The position numbers were made by a program, and so were the translations under genes. DNA of 5,117 nt, taken from Candidatus Latescibacterota bacterium. GTDB lineage: Bacteria > Latescibacterota > UBA2968 > UBA8231. Positions 1 through 5,117 of this stretch are shown here, piece by piece (within the stretch, counting starts at the first letter, position 1; the number at the start of each line of letters is the position of its first letter). The DNA lies in contig DPVW01000009.1 of assembly GCA_003529325.1 (NCBI GenBank), positions 1,856 to 6,972 of the forward strand, given 5' to 3'. The notes under the pieces were generated by a model, which made no database searches, had not been told where the DNA came from, and was given only the letters and a program-made list of their open reading frames with translations.

Positions 1-28
1 GCGTTCTAACCAGCTGAACTACGATCCC
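1..28 (-). tRNA. tRNA gene, 5' part only (possibly tRNA-Asp)
   Basis: Read on the minus strand from position 28, the sequence begins with a seven-base acceptor strand GGGATCG, then T8-A9, a D-stem GTTC pairing with GAAC, and a D-loop AGCTGGTTA carrying the invariant GG and A14/A21. It then enters the anticodon stem (GC) and is cut by the window edge. The anticodon, variable loop, T-arm and 3' acceptor strand are missing, so the amino acid cannot be proved. The GTAGTTCAG...GGTTAGAA pattern resembles bacterial tRNA-Asp (GUC), which is an identification by memory of family pattern. The gene lies 69 bases downstream of def on the same strand and seems to have its own promoter. Confidence 0.8.
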
Positions 29-51
29 AACTTAAAATCTCAGGCTGGGAA

Positions 52-80
52 AAACTAACGGTGGGCTCCTTCATTGTCAA
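52..80 (-). promoter_or_regulatory. Candidate sigma70 promoter for the tRNA gene
   Basis: On the minus strand a perfect -35 hexamer TTGACA (80 to 75) is followed by a 17-base spacer and a weaker -10 hexamer TAGTTT (57 to 52), which matches TATAAT at its first two and last positions. Transcription would begin near position 45, giving a leader of roughly 17 bases before the mature tRNA 5' end at 28. The bases after the -10 (TTCCCAGCC) are C/G-rich, as in the discriminators of stable-RNA promoters under stringent control. The perfect -35 and exact spacing are seen; promoter activity and stringent control are inferred. Confidence 0.55.
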
Positions 81-97
81 CGGATCGGCCGTTTGGG

Positions 98-631
98 TCA
101 GGTGACGAGATGCCGCTTGTCCCACTCTTCGCCCTCCTTCTTGATACGCTTGAGGGCGCCACGCATGAGTTGACGTTTCAGGGGGGCGATGAGATCGATG
201 AACAGTTTGCCATGGAGATGGTCGATCTCGTGCTGCAGGACCCGGGCGTAGAATCCCTCCGCGTTGAATTTGAAGGGTTGTCCATTCTGATCGAGGGCGG
301 AGACATCGACGTTGGTATAACGGGAGACCTCGCCGTACACGTCTGGAATACTCAGGCAACCCTCCTCGGCGGTGGCCATGCCCTGGCCGATGTCGATGAC
401 GGGGTTCACGAGAGCGATGGGCGGCAGACTCGGTTCGGTGGCCGAAACATCGATGATGATCACCCGCCGCGAAACGCCGATCTGCGGCGCTGCCAGTCCC
501 ACCCCTTCGGCTTCCTCGAGGCTGTCGAAGAGGTCGCGGATCAGGGCCTGGACCCCCGCGTCGATGGCCGCCACAGGATCCGCCTTACGACGCAGAACTT
601 TGGAACCATACTGGACGATCTCGCGGACCAA
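98..631 (-). CDS. def: Peptide deformylase
   Basis: Removes the formyl group from the N-terminal formyl-methionine of new proteins in the cytoplasm, with a catalytic metal (usually iron). All three family signatures are present: GVGLAAPQIG at residues 43-52 with Gln50, EEGCLSIP at 89-96 with metal ligand Cys92, and QHEIDHLHG at 133-141 with metal ligands His134 and His138 and catalytic Glu135. At 177 residues it has the usual length, with a Lys/Arg-rich C-terminal helix. The start is TTG: the in-frame TAA of the upstream gene lies only 9 bases before it, no ATG or GTG gives a full-length N-terminus, and the resulting (M)VREIVQYG matches the family's usual beginning. The ribosome binding site is weak (AAAGAG), so translation may be coupled to larE. 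The frequent partner fmt is not downstream; a tRNA gene follows instead. Confidence 0.97.
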   Translation of the reverse strand: MVREIVQYGSKVLRRKADPVAAIDAGVQALIRDLFDSLEEAEGVGLAAPQIGVSRRVIIIDVSATEPSLPPIALVNPVIDIGQGMATAEEGCLSIPDVYGEVSRYTNVDVSALDQNGQPFKFNAEGFYARVLQHEIDHLHGKLFIDLIAPLKRQLMRGALKRIKKEGEEWDKRHLVT

Positions 632-640
632 GGTGGCTCT

Positions 641-1720
641 TTAGTCCAACGGGGTCAGGTCGAGGGCGACATACTGGGCGCCCACCGCTTCGGCGGCGGC
701 GACGACGCTGGAGCGCAGTCTCTCGTCAGTCAACTGTGCGGTGGTGCCAGATGCCACGCGGATCCAGGTGATCTGTTGGGCCTCACCAGACGCGATCATT
801 CCCAGCCCAAGTTCTTCGGCGGTGGTGGCCAAGTCCCCGGTGGAGGCTTCCTCCGAGGCCTTCTCCTGCAAGACCTCGTTCATCGATCCAGAACGGAAGC
901 CGCGCAGATCGGCGGTGACGCGAGTGTAGCCCAACTCTTTCAGGCCCGAGGCCAGCCGAGTGCGCAGGTCGGCGTCGCCGAGTAGTCGTTCCAGATCGTC
1001 GGCGGGTAGTTCGATGCGCGCCACGTCGTCGTGATGACGGACGCGGACGTGGGAGCCGAACCCTTGGGCACGGACCAGCTTTTCGGCCTTGTCGACGCGG
1101 CGCAAACCGGTGGATGTAACCGGCGTGCCGTAGGGGAATCGGGAGGACAGGCAGGCCATGGCGGGACGATTCCACACGGGGATGTCCCAGCGTCTGGCCA
1201 ACTCGCGCACGTCGGCCTTGGTGAAGCCCGCCTCCTGCAGTGGCGCCCGGACGCCGTGTTCCCGCGCCGCCGTTGCCCCCGGTCTGAAGTCTCCCGTGTC
1301 ATCGATGTTGTGACCATAGAGCAGATTGTCCACCTGCAGCCTGGTGGCGACATCCTCCATGTGTACGAACAATTCTGACTTGCAGAAATAACAGCGATTT
1401 ACCGGGTTGCTGGCGTAGTCAGGATTGTCGAGTTCACGGGTTTTCACGATCTCGTGCCGGATACCGAGGCGCTGGACGATCTCGACAGCCTGTTCGAGTT
1501 CGCCCTCGGCGTAACTTTCGGAATCGGCGGTGACGGCGATCGCGTCGTCACCCAGCACCCGATGCGCCGCAACGATGAGCAGGGCGCTATCGACGCCACC
1601 GGAATAGCCGACGAGCACGCGGCCAAGTTCGCCAAGCACTTCATTCAAGGACCGGAGCTTGTCCTCCAATGTGCGACCATCAGCGTCGGCAGGGCTGTTT
1701 TCGATCTGCAAGGTTGTCAT
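641..1720 (-). CDS. larE: LarE-type ATP-dependent sacrificial sulfur transferase with C-terminal extension
   Basis: A PP-loop ATP pyrophosphatase. Known LarE proteins adenylylate the carboxylates of pyridinium-3,5-biscarboxylic acid mononucleotide and turn them into thiocarboxylates, a step towards the nickel-pincer cofactor of lactate racemase. Visible here are the PP-loop SGGVDS (residues 40-45), NRCYFCK with Cys110 and Cys113, ACLSSRFPYG with Cys190, and GFRSGSMNE (274-282), near which LarE proteins usually end. Three cysteines in these places are what [4Fe-4S]-dependent LarE forms use, as opposed to the single sacrificial cysteine of the Lactobacillus enzyme. The protein is 359 residues against roughly 270-290 for the family; residues about 283-359 are extra. 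The ATG follows directly on the upstream stop codon (TAAATG) with no good Shine-Dalgarno in range, which suggests translational coupling. No larB, larC or larA is in the window, so the true substrate may differ from the textbook one. Confidence 0.88.
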   Translation of the reverse strand: MTTLQIENSPADADGRTLEDKLRSLNEVLGELGRVLVGYSGGVDSALLIVAAHRVLGDDAIAVTADSESYAEGELEQAVEIVQRLGIRHEIVKTRELDNPDYASNPVNRCYFCKSELFVHMEDVATRLQVDNLLYGHNIDDTGDFRPGATAAREHGVRAPLQEAGFTKADVRELARRWDIPVWNRPAMACLSSRFPYGTPVTSTGLRRVDKAEKLVRAQGFGSHVRVRHHDDVARIELPADDLERLLGDADLRTRLASGLKELGYTRVTADLRGFRSGSMNEVLQEKASEEASTGDLATTAEELGLGMIASGEAQQITWIRVASGTTAQLTDERLRSSVVAAAEAVGAQYVALDLTPLD

Positions 1721-3184
1721 TTAGATGGCCGAAGCTTCCGGTTCGCGTACGGCGGCTGGCACGAGTACAGCATCGATCATGCCGTGGAGAATTTTCTTGT
1801 CCGCAGGACAGACCAGGCATTGCACACCGGCGAGGGCAACTTCCTCCGCTGCGTGGCCTCCGGTGGTATAGTAGTACGGACGCAGCAACACGCGGCCGTG
1901 CATCGACTTGATCTGGTCGGTCTCGAAATCGTAGTAACGAGCGGGAAGCCGTGCACCTTTGTGGTACTGCTGCAGTACGTGTGGCGTCGTCTGAAAGGAC
2001 GCCAGCGCCGTCTGCAGGGCAGCCTGCCACTCTTGCTCGGGCACGTCGTGGCCGATGGTCACCCCCTTGCTCTGCTGCGCATCCTCGGCAAATCCGGAAG
2101 GTTTAATGACGAGTTCCCGTTCCTTTTTGCTCAGGTGCATCAACTCCGTCCAGTCGCAGACAACGCGGCCACCCACGAGCAGGTCGGGGATGACGGCATG
2201 CGGCGGCACCGGCGTGGAGTCGAGGATCCAGGTATGGGGGATGACGGCCTTGAGCAACTCGTAGGCATCGCGCTGCAGTTCCCGATGCCAGAAATCGGCA
2301 AGGCGGGGATGGTGAAACAGGGCGAGCCACATCTTCTCTTCGAGAAAGGCCTTCATCGGTGGTGTCACACGGACGCTGTTCTTCTTCACGTGATATGACA
2401 ACAACTCGACCTTGGGAATGTTTGGCAAGTCGAAGAGTTCGAAGAAGCGGTAGACGATGTCGGCGCGGATGCGGGTTCCGTCGACCTCGATGAGGACACC
2501 CTCATCATCGACGTGAAGATCCTTGGGATGACGACAGTGGACCGGGCGTCCACGCTCACGCAGGGCGCCGGCGAGCCAGTCCATTTCCTCGCGGTAACTG
2601 TCGGATTCGTCGGAGATGATAATACAGACGACGGGATCATGCCCCGCGGTTTTGACGCCGGCTATGATCGCACCGTAAAAGCCATCCACCAGCCCATCGG
2701 CACCGCCCACCAGTTCGTATCCAATATCTGTGTACGACGCCGAAACCTGGGCGGTAAAGCCGATGCCACCGGGGATCGAATCGAACTCGGCGACTCGCAC
2801 CCCATCGGCGGTGATGATCAAATCCGGTCGCAGGACGGCGGGCAGATGCGACTTGACGCGGTTGAGCCGACTCAACTCGATGGCGCGTTCAGATTTGCCG
2901 GCATCGAGATACTGGTGCACGAAGGCGGGCTGCAGTCCTTTCACACTCTGATGGTAGAGCAGATTGCAGGCCTTGTTGAAGGCGTGGATCGCCGGTCCCA
3001 ATCGCAACAGGACGTCGTGTTGTTCCGGTGTCAGCCAGAATGGCTCGGGGGAGATACGCCACGGCAGCCGGCTGTCCGGGTGCAGACGGGAGCGATCTCC
3101 CTCGAAGAGGAAATCGACGGGGGAACTTTCATTGATACGACGACAGATCTCGCGGGGGTCGGACTGGATTGCGCAGAGAGACAT
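1721..3184 (-). CDS. Uncharacterised ATP-grasp-type ligase (glutathionylspermidine synthase-like)
   Basis: A 487-residue soluble protein with no signal peptide or membrane segment. I do not recognise a named function. Its pattern resembles the glutathionylspermidine-synthase/circularly permuted ATP-grasp group, which couple a carboxylate to an amine using ATP: LRPDL (118-122) then VAEFDSIPGGIGFT (131-144) in the N-terminal half, YRFFELFDLP (245-254), TPPMKAFLEEK (274-284), ELVIKPSGFAED (357-368) with Lys361 as likely nucleotide-binding lysine, QQYHKG (405-410) as likely hinge, and RVLLRPYYY (431-439). The N-terminal part with WLTPEQ, FNKACNLLYHQSVKG and YLDAGKSERA looks like a conserved but unnamed bacterial family. 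The ATG at 3184 has no Shine-Dalgarno (CCACTCCTT precedes it), so it may be translated from a weak or leaderless-like start. It is the first gene of the leftward operon and abuts larE, suggesting a shared pathway. Fold assignment is moderate; substrate is unknown. Confidence 0.72.
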   Translation of the reverse strand: MSLCAIQSDPREICRRINESSPVDFLFEGDRSRLHPDSRLPWRISPEPFWLTPEQHDVLLRLGPAIHAFNKACNLLYHQSVKGLQPAFVHQYLDAGKSERAIELSRLNRVKSHLPAVLRPDLIITADGVRVAEFDSIPGGIGFTAQVSASYTDIGYELVGGADGLVDGFYGAIIAGVKTAGHDPVVCIIISDESDSYREEMDWLAGALRERGRPVHCRHPKDLHVDDEGVLIEVDGTRIRADIVYRFFELFDLPNIPKVELLSYHVKKNSVRVTPPMKAFLEEKMWLALFHHPRLADFWHRELQRDAYELLKAVIPHTWILDSTPVPPHAVIPDLLVGGRVVCDWTELMHLSKKERELVIKPSGFAEDAQQSKGVTIGHDVPEQEWQAALQTALASFQTTPHVLQQYHKGARLPARYYDFETDQIKSMHGRVLLRPYYYTTGGHAAEEVALAGVQCLVCPADKKILHGMIDAVLVPAAVREPEASAI

Positions 3185-3236
3185 AAGGAGTGGAACCGGG
3201 GCCGCAGGTCAGAGGGGTAAGTCAATCGAAGTGGCT

Positions 3237-3267
3237 GATAATGTAACGGATAGGTCAGGTGTCGCAA
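3237..3267. promoter_or_regulatory. Weak candidate promoter elements for the divergent operons
   Basis: On the plus strand GATAAT (3237-3242) matches a sigma70 -10 in five of six bases, but no convincing -35 lies 16-18 bases upstream. On the minus strand TTGCGA (3267 to 3262), a 16-base spacer and TACATT (3245 to 3240) form a weak promoter that would give the ATP-grasp gene a leader of about 50 bases. The two -10 candidates overlap, so the two directions might compete. These are matches by eye in a G+C-rich region and could be chance; the gene layout does require promoters somewhere in 3185-3354. Confidence 0.25.
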
Positions 3268-3281
3268 CGCCATGACCTTTT
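3253..3281 (+). terminator. Bulged hairpin followed by four T residues in the divergent spacer
   Basis: GGTCAGGTG (3253-3261) pairs with CGCCATGACC (3268-3277): nine pairs including one G-T wobble, with a single bulged A and a six-base loop TCGCAA, followed by TTTT (3278-3281). This is the shape of a modest rho-independent terminator reading rightward. It lies upstream of the SDR start and downstream of the plus-strand -10 candidate, so it could be a leader attenuator, an insulator against transcription entering the operon, or a regulator's binding site (the outer arms GGTCA/TGACC form an inverted repeat). The T-run is short, so termination is uncertain. Confidence 0.35.
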
Positions 3282-3342
3282 CGGCCCCGCCTGGGACTGC
3301 TACCTTCGCCAGCGATTGCCGGCTCAGGAATTGACGGAAAAC

Positions 3343-3347
3343 AGGAG
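3343..3347 (+). promoter_or_regulatory. Ribosome binding site deciding the SDR start
   Basis: AGGAG lies 7 bases before GTG at 3355. The spacing is ideal and the protein then begins five codons before the first beta-strand of the Rossmann fold, as expected for the family. It outweighs the upstream in-frame GTG at 3259, which lies inside the hairpin region and would add 32 residues unlike any SDR N-terminus. Confidence 0.85.
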
Positions 3348-3354
3348 ACTACAA

Positions 3355-4176
3355 GTGAAACAATTGCAGGATCACCGCGCCCTGGTCACGGGGGGTGGCA
3401 GGGGCATCGGTCGAGTCATCGCTCTGAGACTGGCCGAAGCGGGTGCGGACGTGGCATTGCTGGCACGCTCACGGGATGAGATTGAGCTTGTTGCGTCCGA
3501 GTTGGGTGCCAGAGGCGTCCGGTCCCTGGCCCTCACAGCGGACCTGGCGGATGGTGCCGCGGTTGCCGCCGCTGTGGCCAGCATCGAGGACGCCTGGGGG
3601 GGGGTTGACATTCTCGTCAACAATGCCGCCATCCTCGGTCCGGTGGGACCCTCACACGAGGTCGATCCCGAGGCCTGGTTCGAGGCGATCCGAATCAATC
3701 TGGGCGGCTCATTCCTGTGCAGCCGTGCCGTATTGCCCGGGATGATCGCGCGCCGAGATGGCCGCATCATCAACCTGTCCGGCGGTGGCGCCGTCAGCCC
3801 CCGGCCCTGGTTCAGTGCGTATGGAGCCTCCAAAGCAGCGGTTGTGCGGTTTACCGAAACCCTCGCCGCGGAGGTGGCTGACCATGGAATCCAGGTAAAT
3901 GCCATATCACCCGGTTCCGTGAATACAAAAATGACGGAGGATGCCGTCGCCGCAGGTACACGCGCCGGTGACGAGGCTGAGGAGGCGCGTCGCCAACTGT
4001 CGGAGGGTGGCACACCCCCGGAATGTGCCGCTGAACTCGTCCTCTACCTGGCGTCTCCTCGATCAATGGGTCTGACGGGAAAGACACTGGCTGTCGGCTG
4101 GGATGATTGGGAGGCGATCGATGTGGAGGCGGTGATGCAGAGCGAAATCTACACGGTGCGGCGGGTGAAAGCATGA
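3355..4176 (+). CDS. Short-chain dehydrogenase/reductase (SDR), likely sugar-related
   Basis: A 273-residue classical SDR with a single Rossmann fold, oxidising or reducing a hydroxyl/ketone with NAD(P). Visible are the cofactor motif TGGGRGIG (12-19), Arg38 at the end of beta-2 (which favours NADP), NNAA (89-92), Asn115, the catalytic YxxxK as Tyr156/Lys160, and SPG (185-187) after beta-6. The catalytic Ser is not in the standard place: the residue 13 before Tyr156 is Gly143, and Ser142 lies next to it in INLSGGGA. The C-terminus LTGKTLAVGWDDWE (240-253) is unlike FabG-type enzymes and, from memory, resembles SDRs found in polysaccharide clusters. The start is GTG, set by AGGAG at 3343-3347. 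The stop overlaps the next gene by ATGA, so the two are co-translated. A nine-G run (3596-3604) lies in the coding sequence. Substrate unknown. Confidence 0.92.
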   Translation: MKQLQDHRALVTGGGRGIGRVIALRLAEAGADVALLARSRDEIELVASELGARGVRSLALTADLADGAAVAAAVASIEDAWGGVDILVNNAAILGPVGPSHEVDPEAWFEAIRINLGGSFLCSRAVLPGMIARRDGRIINLSGGGAVSPRPWFSAYGASKAAVVRFTETLAAEVADHGIQVNAISPGSVNTKMTEDAVAAGTRAGDEAEEARRQLSEGGTPPECAAELVLYLASPRSMGLTGKTLAVGWDDWEAIDVEAVMQSEIYTVRRVKA

Positions 4177-5117
4177 GCGGCGGCGATCCTCATCGGGTGT
4201 TGCTTGTGGGTGCCGGTGGTGTCGGCTGCAAACGGGCGGCGGCCATCACCGCCCATGCCGATACCAGGCTGGTTGCTGTGTGTGATGTTGACGGCTCCGC
4301 AGCCACGGAACTGGCCGACCAATGCGGTGCTGCCGCATACACCGATTGGCCCTCGGCGATAGGTGAAACCGACGTGGATCTCGTCGTCGTGTCGACGACT
4401 CACGATGTGCTTGCCACCGTCAGCGTCGCCGCTCTGCAAGCGGGCCGACATGTGTTGTGCGAGAAACCCCTGGGTCGAAACCGAGAGGAGGTGGCCACCG
4501 CCGTCGCCGCCGCCACAGCGTGTGATCGGGTGTTGCGCGCCGGCTACAATCACCGCTTTCATCCAGCGATTGTCCGGCTGCACAGCGCCGCGATCTCTGG
4601 TCGCCTCGGTCCTCTGATCAGCCTCCGTGGACGGTATGGCCACGGTGGTCGCCCCGGTTACGATCGTGAGTGGCGCGCCGATCCGGCCATTTCGGGTGGC
4701 GGGGAATTGCTCGACCAGGGAGCCCATCTGCTGGATCTGTGCCGGTGGCTACTCGGCGACTTTGCCAGTGTCGTCGCCCATACACAGACCGCATTCTGGG
4801 ACATGCCCGTAGAGGACAATGCCTTCGCGCTGCTGCGCACCGAGGCCGGACAGGTGGCATCCGTGCACGTCAGCTGGACCCAGTGGCGCAATCTGTTCAG
4901 TCTGGAGCTCTTTGGTCGAGACGGTTATGCCACCGCCGAGGGTTTGGGCGGCTCATATGGTGCTGAACGGTTCACCTTGGGCCTCCGGTCCGCCCAAGGG
5001 GGGGCACCGGCGGAGGAAACCGAGCTCTTCGACGCGGCTGATCCCTCCTGGGAGTTGGAATGGGCTGCATTTGTCCATGCCATCGAGGGAGGCTCGAGCC
5101 CGGGCGCGGATGGTGGG
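4173..5117 (+). CDS. Gfo/Idh/MocA-family oxidoreductase, 3' end missing
   Basis: NAD(P)-dependent dehydrogenase acting on sugars, inositols or sugar nucleotides. The frame is open for 315 codons to the window edge with no stop, so the C-terminus is missing; the family is usually 320-400 residues. Visible are the Rossmann motif GAGGVG (13-18), Asp38 at the end of beta-2 (favours NAD), CEKPLG (96-101) with catalytic Lys98, GYNHRFHPA (124-132), and GGGELLDQGAHLLDL (175-189) with the Asp181/His185 pair of the active site, then CRWLLG. The segment YGHGGRPGYDREWRADP (155-171) resembles, from memory, family members found in surface-polysaccharide clusters. The ATG overlaps the SDR stop (ATGA) and is preceded by GGTGA (4164-4168), a good match to the 16S tail. 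The tight coupling suggests the two dehydrogenases act in one sugar-modifying pathway. Confidence 0.93.
   Translation, partial: MSGGDPHRVLLVGAGGVGCKRAAAITAHADTRLVAVCDVDGSAATELADQCGAAAYTDWPSAIGETDVDLVVVSTTHDVLATVSVAALQAGRHVLCEKPLGRNREEVATAVAAATACDRVLRAGYNHRFHPAIVRLHSAAISGRLGPLISLRGRYGHGGRPGYDREWRADPAISGGGELLDQGAHLLDLCRWLLGDFASVVAHTQTAFWDMPVEDNAFALLRTEAGQVASVHVSWTQWRNLFSLELFGRDGYATAEGLGGSYGAERFTLGLRSAQGGAPAEETELFDAADPSWELEWAAFVHAIEGGSSPGADGG

Noticed and set aside
79..93. Short inverted repeat AACGG-ATCGG-CCGTT after def as a terminator
   Set aside because: Only five base pairs and no T-run follows on the minus strand; it also overlaps the TTGACA of the tRNA promoter. Chance is sufficient.
74..985. 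Long plus-strand open frame (303 codons) opposite def and the end of larE
   Set aside because: It is antisense to two well-supported genes, runs across their junction, has no ribosome binding site and has no recognisable domain. Such open frames opposite def are typical of G+C-rich genomes.
1454..2398. Long plus-strand open frame (314 codons) opposite larE and the ATP-grasp gene
   Set aside because: It crosses the larE/ATP-grasp junction on the opposite strand, has low-complexity composition and no motif; it is a shadow of the minus-strand codon bias.
2513..3220. Plus-strand open frame of 235 codons opposite the first part of the ATP-grasp gene
   Set aside because: Antisense shadow; the minus-strand reading has conserved ATP-grasp-like motifs and this one has none.
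3331..3336. TTGACG upstream of the SDR as a -35 element
   Set aside because: A -10 at 16-18 bases would fall at the GTG start codon or later, and no such hexamer is present there.
3259..3354. Upstream GTG at 3259 as the SDR start
   Set aside because: It adds 32 residues unlike SDR N-termini, has no ribosome binding site, and overlaps the hairpin; the GTG at 3355 has AGGAG at ideal spacing.
3372..4013. Minus-strand open frame of 213 codons opposite the SDR
   Set aside because: Composition is dominated by Ser, Arg, Ala and Pro as expected for an antisense frame; the plus-strand SDR motifs are unambiguous.
4149..4727. Minus-strand open frame of 192 codons opposite the Gfo/Idh/MocA gene
   Set aside because: Opposite a clear dehydrogenase and without any family motif.
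1..5117. Insertion sequences, CRISPR arrays, riboswitches or prophage genes
   Set aside because: No transposase motifs, spaced direct repeats, integrase or conserved riboswitch core were seen on either strand.

Overview
The window comes from a G+C-rich bacterial chromosome. The genes are densely packed, with no introns, no insertion sequences and no CRISPR array. The lineage cannot be named from this sequence alone. The core genes (peptide deformylase and a tRNA) are broadly bacterial, and there is no 16S or other diagnostic marker.

Left part (1-3184), all on the minus strand, read from right to left: a 487-residue ATP-grasp-type ligase of no recognised named family (3184 to 1721); a LarE-type ATP-pyrophosphatase/sulfur transferase with an unusual C-terminal extension (1720 to 641); peptide deformylase def with a TTG start (631 to 98); and the 5' part of a tRNA gene cut by the window edge (28 to 1), preceded by its own sigma70-like promoter (80 to 52). 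The three protein genes are packed like an operon. The ligase stop codon directly abuts the larE ATG (TAAATG), and only 9 bases separate larE from def. All three lie in one reading frame.

Middle (3185-3354): a 170-base divergent intergenic region, the longest non-coding stretch in the window. It holds weak candidate promoter elements and a bulged hairpin followed by four T residues.

Right part (3355-5117), plus strand: a short-chain dehydrogenase/reductase (GTG start with a good ribosome binding site) overlaps by ATGA the start of a Gfo/Idh/MocA-family NAD(P)-dependent sugar dehydrogenase that runs off the right edge. The pair looks like the start of a sugar or sugar-nucleotide modification operon, perhaps for a surface polysaccharide; the substrate is not visible.

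The most interesting point is the tight ATP-grasp/LarE pair. LarE is best known for making the nickel-pincer cofactor of lactate racemase together with LarB and LarC, but neither is present here. The partner is instead an uncharacterised ligase. This could be a small undescribed sulfur-transfer/ligation pathway, though that is inference from gene order. A run of nine G residues inside the SDR gene is a second point worth checking.
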